From positions 1 through 30,433 of the IMG/VR virus record IMGVR_UViG_3300031857_012948: a stretch of DNA of 30,433 nt; one strand, 5' to 3'. Position numbers and translations under genes: made by a program. Origin of the DNA: a virus. Positions 28,775 through 30,433 of this stretch are shown one piece after another (positions within the stretch are counted from its first letter, which is position 1; every line of letters begins with the position of its first letter). Under the pieces are notes generated by a model, which did not search any database, had not been told where the DNA came from, and saw only the letters and a program-made list of their open reading frames with translations.

Positions 28775-29004
28775 TGAAATGGTACAAGCCTTTATGCACT
28801 TTTGAAGTAATTGCTGATAATTATTATTATCCTAATGCAAGATCACAGTCTATTTATCTTCATGAAGATGAAGAGTTCTCTGTATGGAACAAGCAGAAAG
28901 ATTTGTTCGATGCGGATTGTGAATATTGGGCCACTCATGATGGATGGTTACTAAAAATAGAAAAAAAACATTTAGCGCATCTTGTGGAGGTGAATGATTT
29001 ATGA
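28774..29004 (+). CDS. Unknown small protein
   Basis: A 76-residue protein rich in aromatic and acidic residues (KWYKPLCTFEVIADNYYYPN, EYWATHDGWLLKIEKKHL). Its strand pattern would fit a small beta-barrel, but I recognise no family. Both ends overlap neighbours (TGATG at the start, ATGA at the end), so it is probably translated by coupling within the operon. Confidence 0.5.
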   Translation: MKWYKPLCTFEVIADNYYYPNARSQSIYLHEDEEFSVWNKQKDLFDADCEYWATHDGWLLKIEKKHLAHLVEVNDL

Positions 29005-29684
29005 TGACTTTAAAAGAGCAAGAAGATAAAGTTTTTGAAGAAATAGTAAAAGTCAAATCTGAAATGGAAACCATCGTCGGTTTCAAAGTAACAAAGACGA
29101 ACTATAAAAAAGCTATTATAGAAATGACCAAGAGAGCCGCTAACAAGGGAGATGTCTTATCTCAGCTTTCGATAGACTCTCAAGAAAAGATTCAAAATTT
29201 CTTTTCTGTTTGTCAGCAATTTCTCGGAGAAGTCATTTGGCAGAGTATTACCGACAAAAATATTAAAATTTGCATTTCGTACAAAGACAAACCTTTGACT
29301 GCGTGGAACATACCAATAGATGTCTTCTGCTCCAAAGAAGAGGCTTATCAGTTATCTGTCGCCATGATGGCTAAAAGTTTATCAGATTGTTTCTCGGCTT
29401 ATTTTATGTCTCCAGCTTTAAGGCAAGCCGTTATTGATGGCGATGAAGTTGCGGTTAAAGCATTGTATCACTCATTCAGTCGCCCATCGATGCAATCATC
29501 TTTAAATAATTTAATTATGCTAAAAGAAAATTTCCCTGATTTTTATCAACATATTACTACTAAACTTGACGTAATGACAGTCGAGAATATGGAAGAGTTT
29601 ATTAATAATAAAAATGAGCCTAGAAAAAGCAATAAAGCACGGCAAGGAAAAAAGAAAACCGTATCAAGGATCAAAAAGTTTTGA
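29001..29684 (+). CDS. Unknown mostly helical protein with basic tail
   Basis: A 227-residue protein. The N-terminal 50 residues are a likely coiled helix (LKEQEDKVFEEIVKVKSEME), the centre is mixed (IWQSITDKNIKICISYKDKP, YQLSVAMMAKSLSDCF), and the end is a strongly basic tail (EPRKSNKARQGKKKTVSRIK), which could touch nucleic acid. No known family. Two adjacent ATG codons (29001, 29004) are possible starts. GGAGG lies ten bases upstream, although it is also part of the preceding coding sequence. The 3' end overlaps the next gene by 71 bases in another frame. Confidence 0.55.
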   Translation: MMTLKEQEDKVFEEIVKVKSEMETIVGFKVTKTNYKKAIIEMTKRAANKGDVLSQLSIDSQEKIQNFFSVCQQFLGEVIWQSITDKNIKICISYKDKPLTAWNIPIDVFCSKEEAYQLSVAMMAKSLSDCFSAYFMSPALRQAVIDGDEVAVKALYHSFSRPSMQSSLNNLIMLKENFPDFYQHITTKLDVMTVENMEEFINNKNEPRKSNKARQGKKKTVSRIKKF

Positions 29685-29802
29685 TCGGAGTTGCAGGAAT
29701 CATGGTTCTTGCAAGTATTGCGAAAATAATAGATCATATTCCAATAAAAAAAGAAAGCGTTCTGCTAATGAACAATTAAACGAATATTACGACGAACAAT
29801 AA
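29614..29802 (+). CDS. Small putative zinc-knuckle protein (CxxHxxCxxC)
   Basis: A 62-residue, very basic protein: KAIKHGKEKRKPY followed by DRSCRNHGSCKYCENNRSYS and a KKRKRS stretch. C27, H30, C33 and C36 form a C-x2-H-x2-C-x2-C array that could hold one zinc ion. The pattern KHGKEKRK ... CRNHGSCxYCxxNRxY..KKR is one I associate with small conserved phage and bacterial proteins of unknown function, which argues that this overlapped frame is a real gene. It overlaps the preceding gene by 71 bases and its stop shares bases with the next start (TAATG). Confidence 0.6.
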   Translation: MSLEKAIKHGKEKRKPYQGSKSFDRSCRNHGSCKYCENNRSYSNKKRKRSANEQLNEYYDEQ

Positions 29803-30433
29803 TGCCTCACCTTAATGCAAACATCCCTGTATTTCCAGCTTATTTAAAAAGCGACTTCCTCTATAACAACGAGAACAAAAAAACAGAATACGTTCTTTGT
29901 GAAGTTTTTGGGGTTACCAGCTTAACCAGAAGATGTTTAACGTTTCAAGTCATGACGGAATATGGCTCGCGTCATGATCGTGTTCCAATTCATTTTTTGG
30001 TAAACGAGCCACAACATTCTAATTTACCCTTAGATTGGTTGCAGTTGTGGGACTGTTTCTCTTATGACATTTCAGTTACCCGATGGGAGTATCATAAAAA
30101 TGCGAGAGTTAATATTCAGCTAAAGAACCATGAGTGGGTCGAGGGTAAATATCTTTTTACTATTGACTGGCGCGACAATCCAGACGCTTCTTACGGATAC
30201 TCTGAAATGGCTGGCGGTCATAAGTGTGGTCATGTTATTTGGGGGCTGAAAGATAAAGATGGCAAGCCTGTAAACCAATTGTTTTTGCAACCAAATAACA
30301 GAGTTGTATGGAAAGATGGTGGGGCTTTTATCTCTAAAAAGTTAGAGAAACCTGATTGGCAAGTCTTTACTCAAGAGTTTACCTGCGAAGGAGAAGGCAA
30401 ATGGATTGCCGGTGACAATTGGGATTACTTTTA
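29802..30433 (+). CDS. Unknown protein, 3' end outside the window
   Basis: The frame is open from ATG 29802, which overlaps the previous stop (TAATG), to the right edge: 210 complete codons, no stop. The product starts MPHLNANIPVFPAYLKSDFL. It contains aromatic-rich segments (PLDWLQLWDCFSYDISVTRW, GKYLFTIDWRDNPDA) and the block GYSEMAGGHKCGHVIWGLKD, whose clustered H, C and G residues could bind metal, then WQVFTQEFTCEGEGKWIAGD. I recognise no family. The high Trp content and steady codon use support a real gene. Confidence 0.6.
   Translation, partial: MPHLNANIPVFPAYLKSDFLYNNENKKTEYVLCEVFGVTSLTRRCLTFQVMTEYGSRHDRVPIHFLVNEPQHSNLPLDWLQLWDCFSYDISVTRWEYHKNARVNIQLKNHEWVEGKYLFTIDWRDNPDASYGYSEMAGGHKCGHVIWGLKDKDGKPVNQLFLQPNNRVVWKDGGAFISKKLEKPDWQVFTQEFTCEGEGKWIAGDNWDYF

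Overview
The window is almost certainly part of the genome of a large tailed bacteriophage of siphovirus type, probably uncultured. About 99% is coding, genes abut or overlap by a few bases, and there is no rRNA, tRNA, insertion sequence or CRISPR array. It encodes replication and nucleotide genes (end of a C-family DNA polymerase, class Ia ribonucleotide reductase, a deaminase), a complete lambda-like tail-tip cassette in the order L-K-I-J, and many small phage-type genes. Base composition is AT-rich. Nearly all start codons have A/T-rich sequence rather than a Shine-Dalgarno motif directly upstream. That is typical of Bacteroidota and makes such a host plausible, but the host is an inference.

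Layout. Positions 2-4434 (+): the 3' end of a DnaE-type polymerase gene, a Hsp100/Clp double-AAA+ unfoldase that keeps a ClpP-docking tripeptide, an aminoglycoside/choline-kinase-like protein with an altered catalytic loop, and a small basic SH3-barrel-like protein, closed by a strong intrinsic terminator. Positions 4490-5570 (+): a small phage protein and two tandem paralogues, closed by a second terminator. Positions 5618-10366 (+): a possible Whirly/PC4-like ssDNA-binding protein, a very unusual glycosyltransferase chain (GT4, zinc ribbon, DUF4214-like, GT9) whose GT9 part is split between two ORFs, a possible Rad52-like annealing protein and a GNAT-like acetyltransferase. Positions 10439-13797 (+): nrdA and nrdB with all key residues.

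Positions 13794-25543 (-): the tail-tip operon, transcribed against the rest and converging on nrdB with overlapping stop codons. Reading along the operon: gpL-like Fe-S protein, JAMM-only gpK-like peptidase, gpI-like protein with a 640-residue extension, a J N-terminal piece, a small unknown protein, and a 1952-residue J core. These proteins share inserted modules: PA14 domains, a W-Y-G carbohydrate-binding-like module, and a repeated NWxxxGA module. A vWA-like domain sits inside J. I read the operon as a modular host-recognition apparatus.

Positions 25574-30433 (+): a chain of short, mostly overlapping genes starting from a 30-bp divergent promoter region. It has a possible acetyltransferase, a zinc deaminase, a GT-B-like glycosyltransferase and several unrecognised phage proteins, the last cut by the window edge. 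There is no gene-free stretch over 300 bases; the longest non-coding gaps are about 97 bases (5521-5617) and 72 bases (10367-10438).
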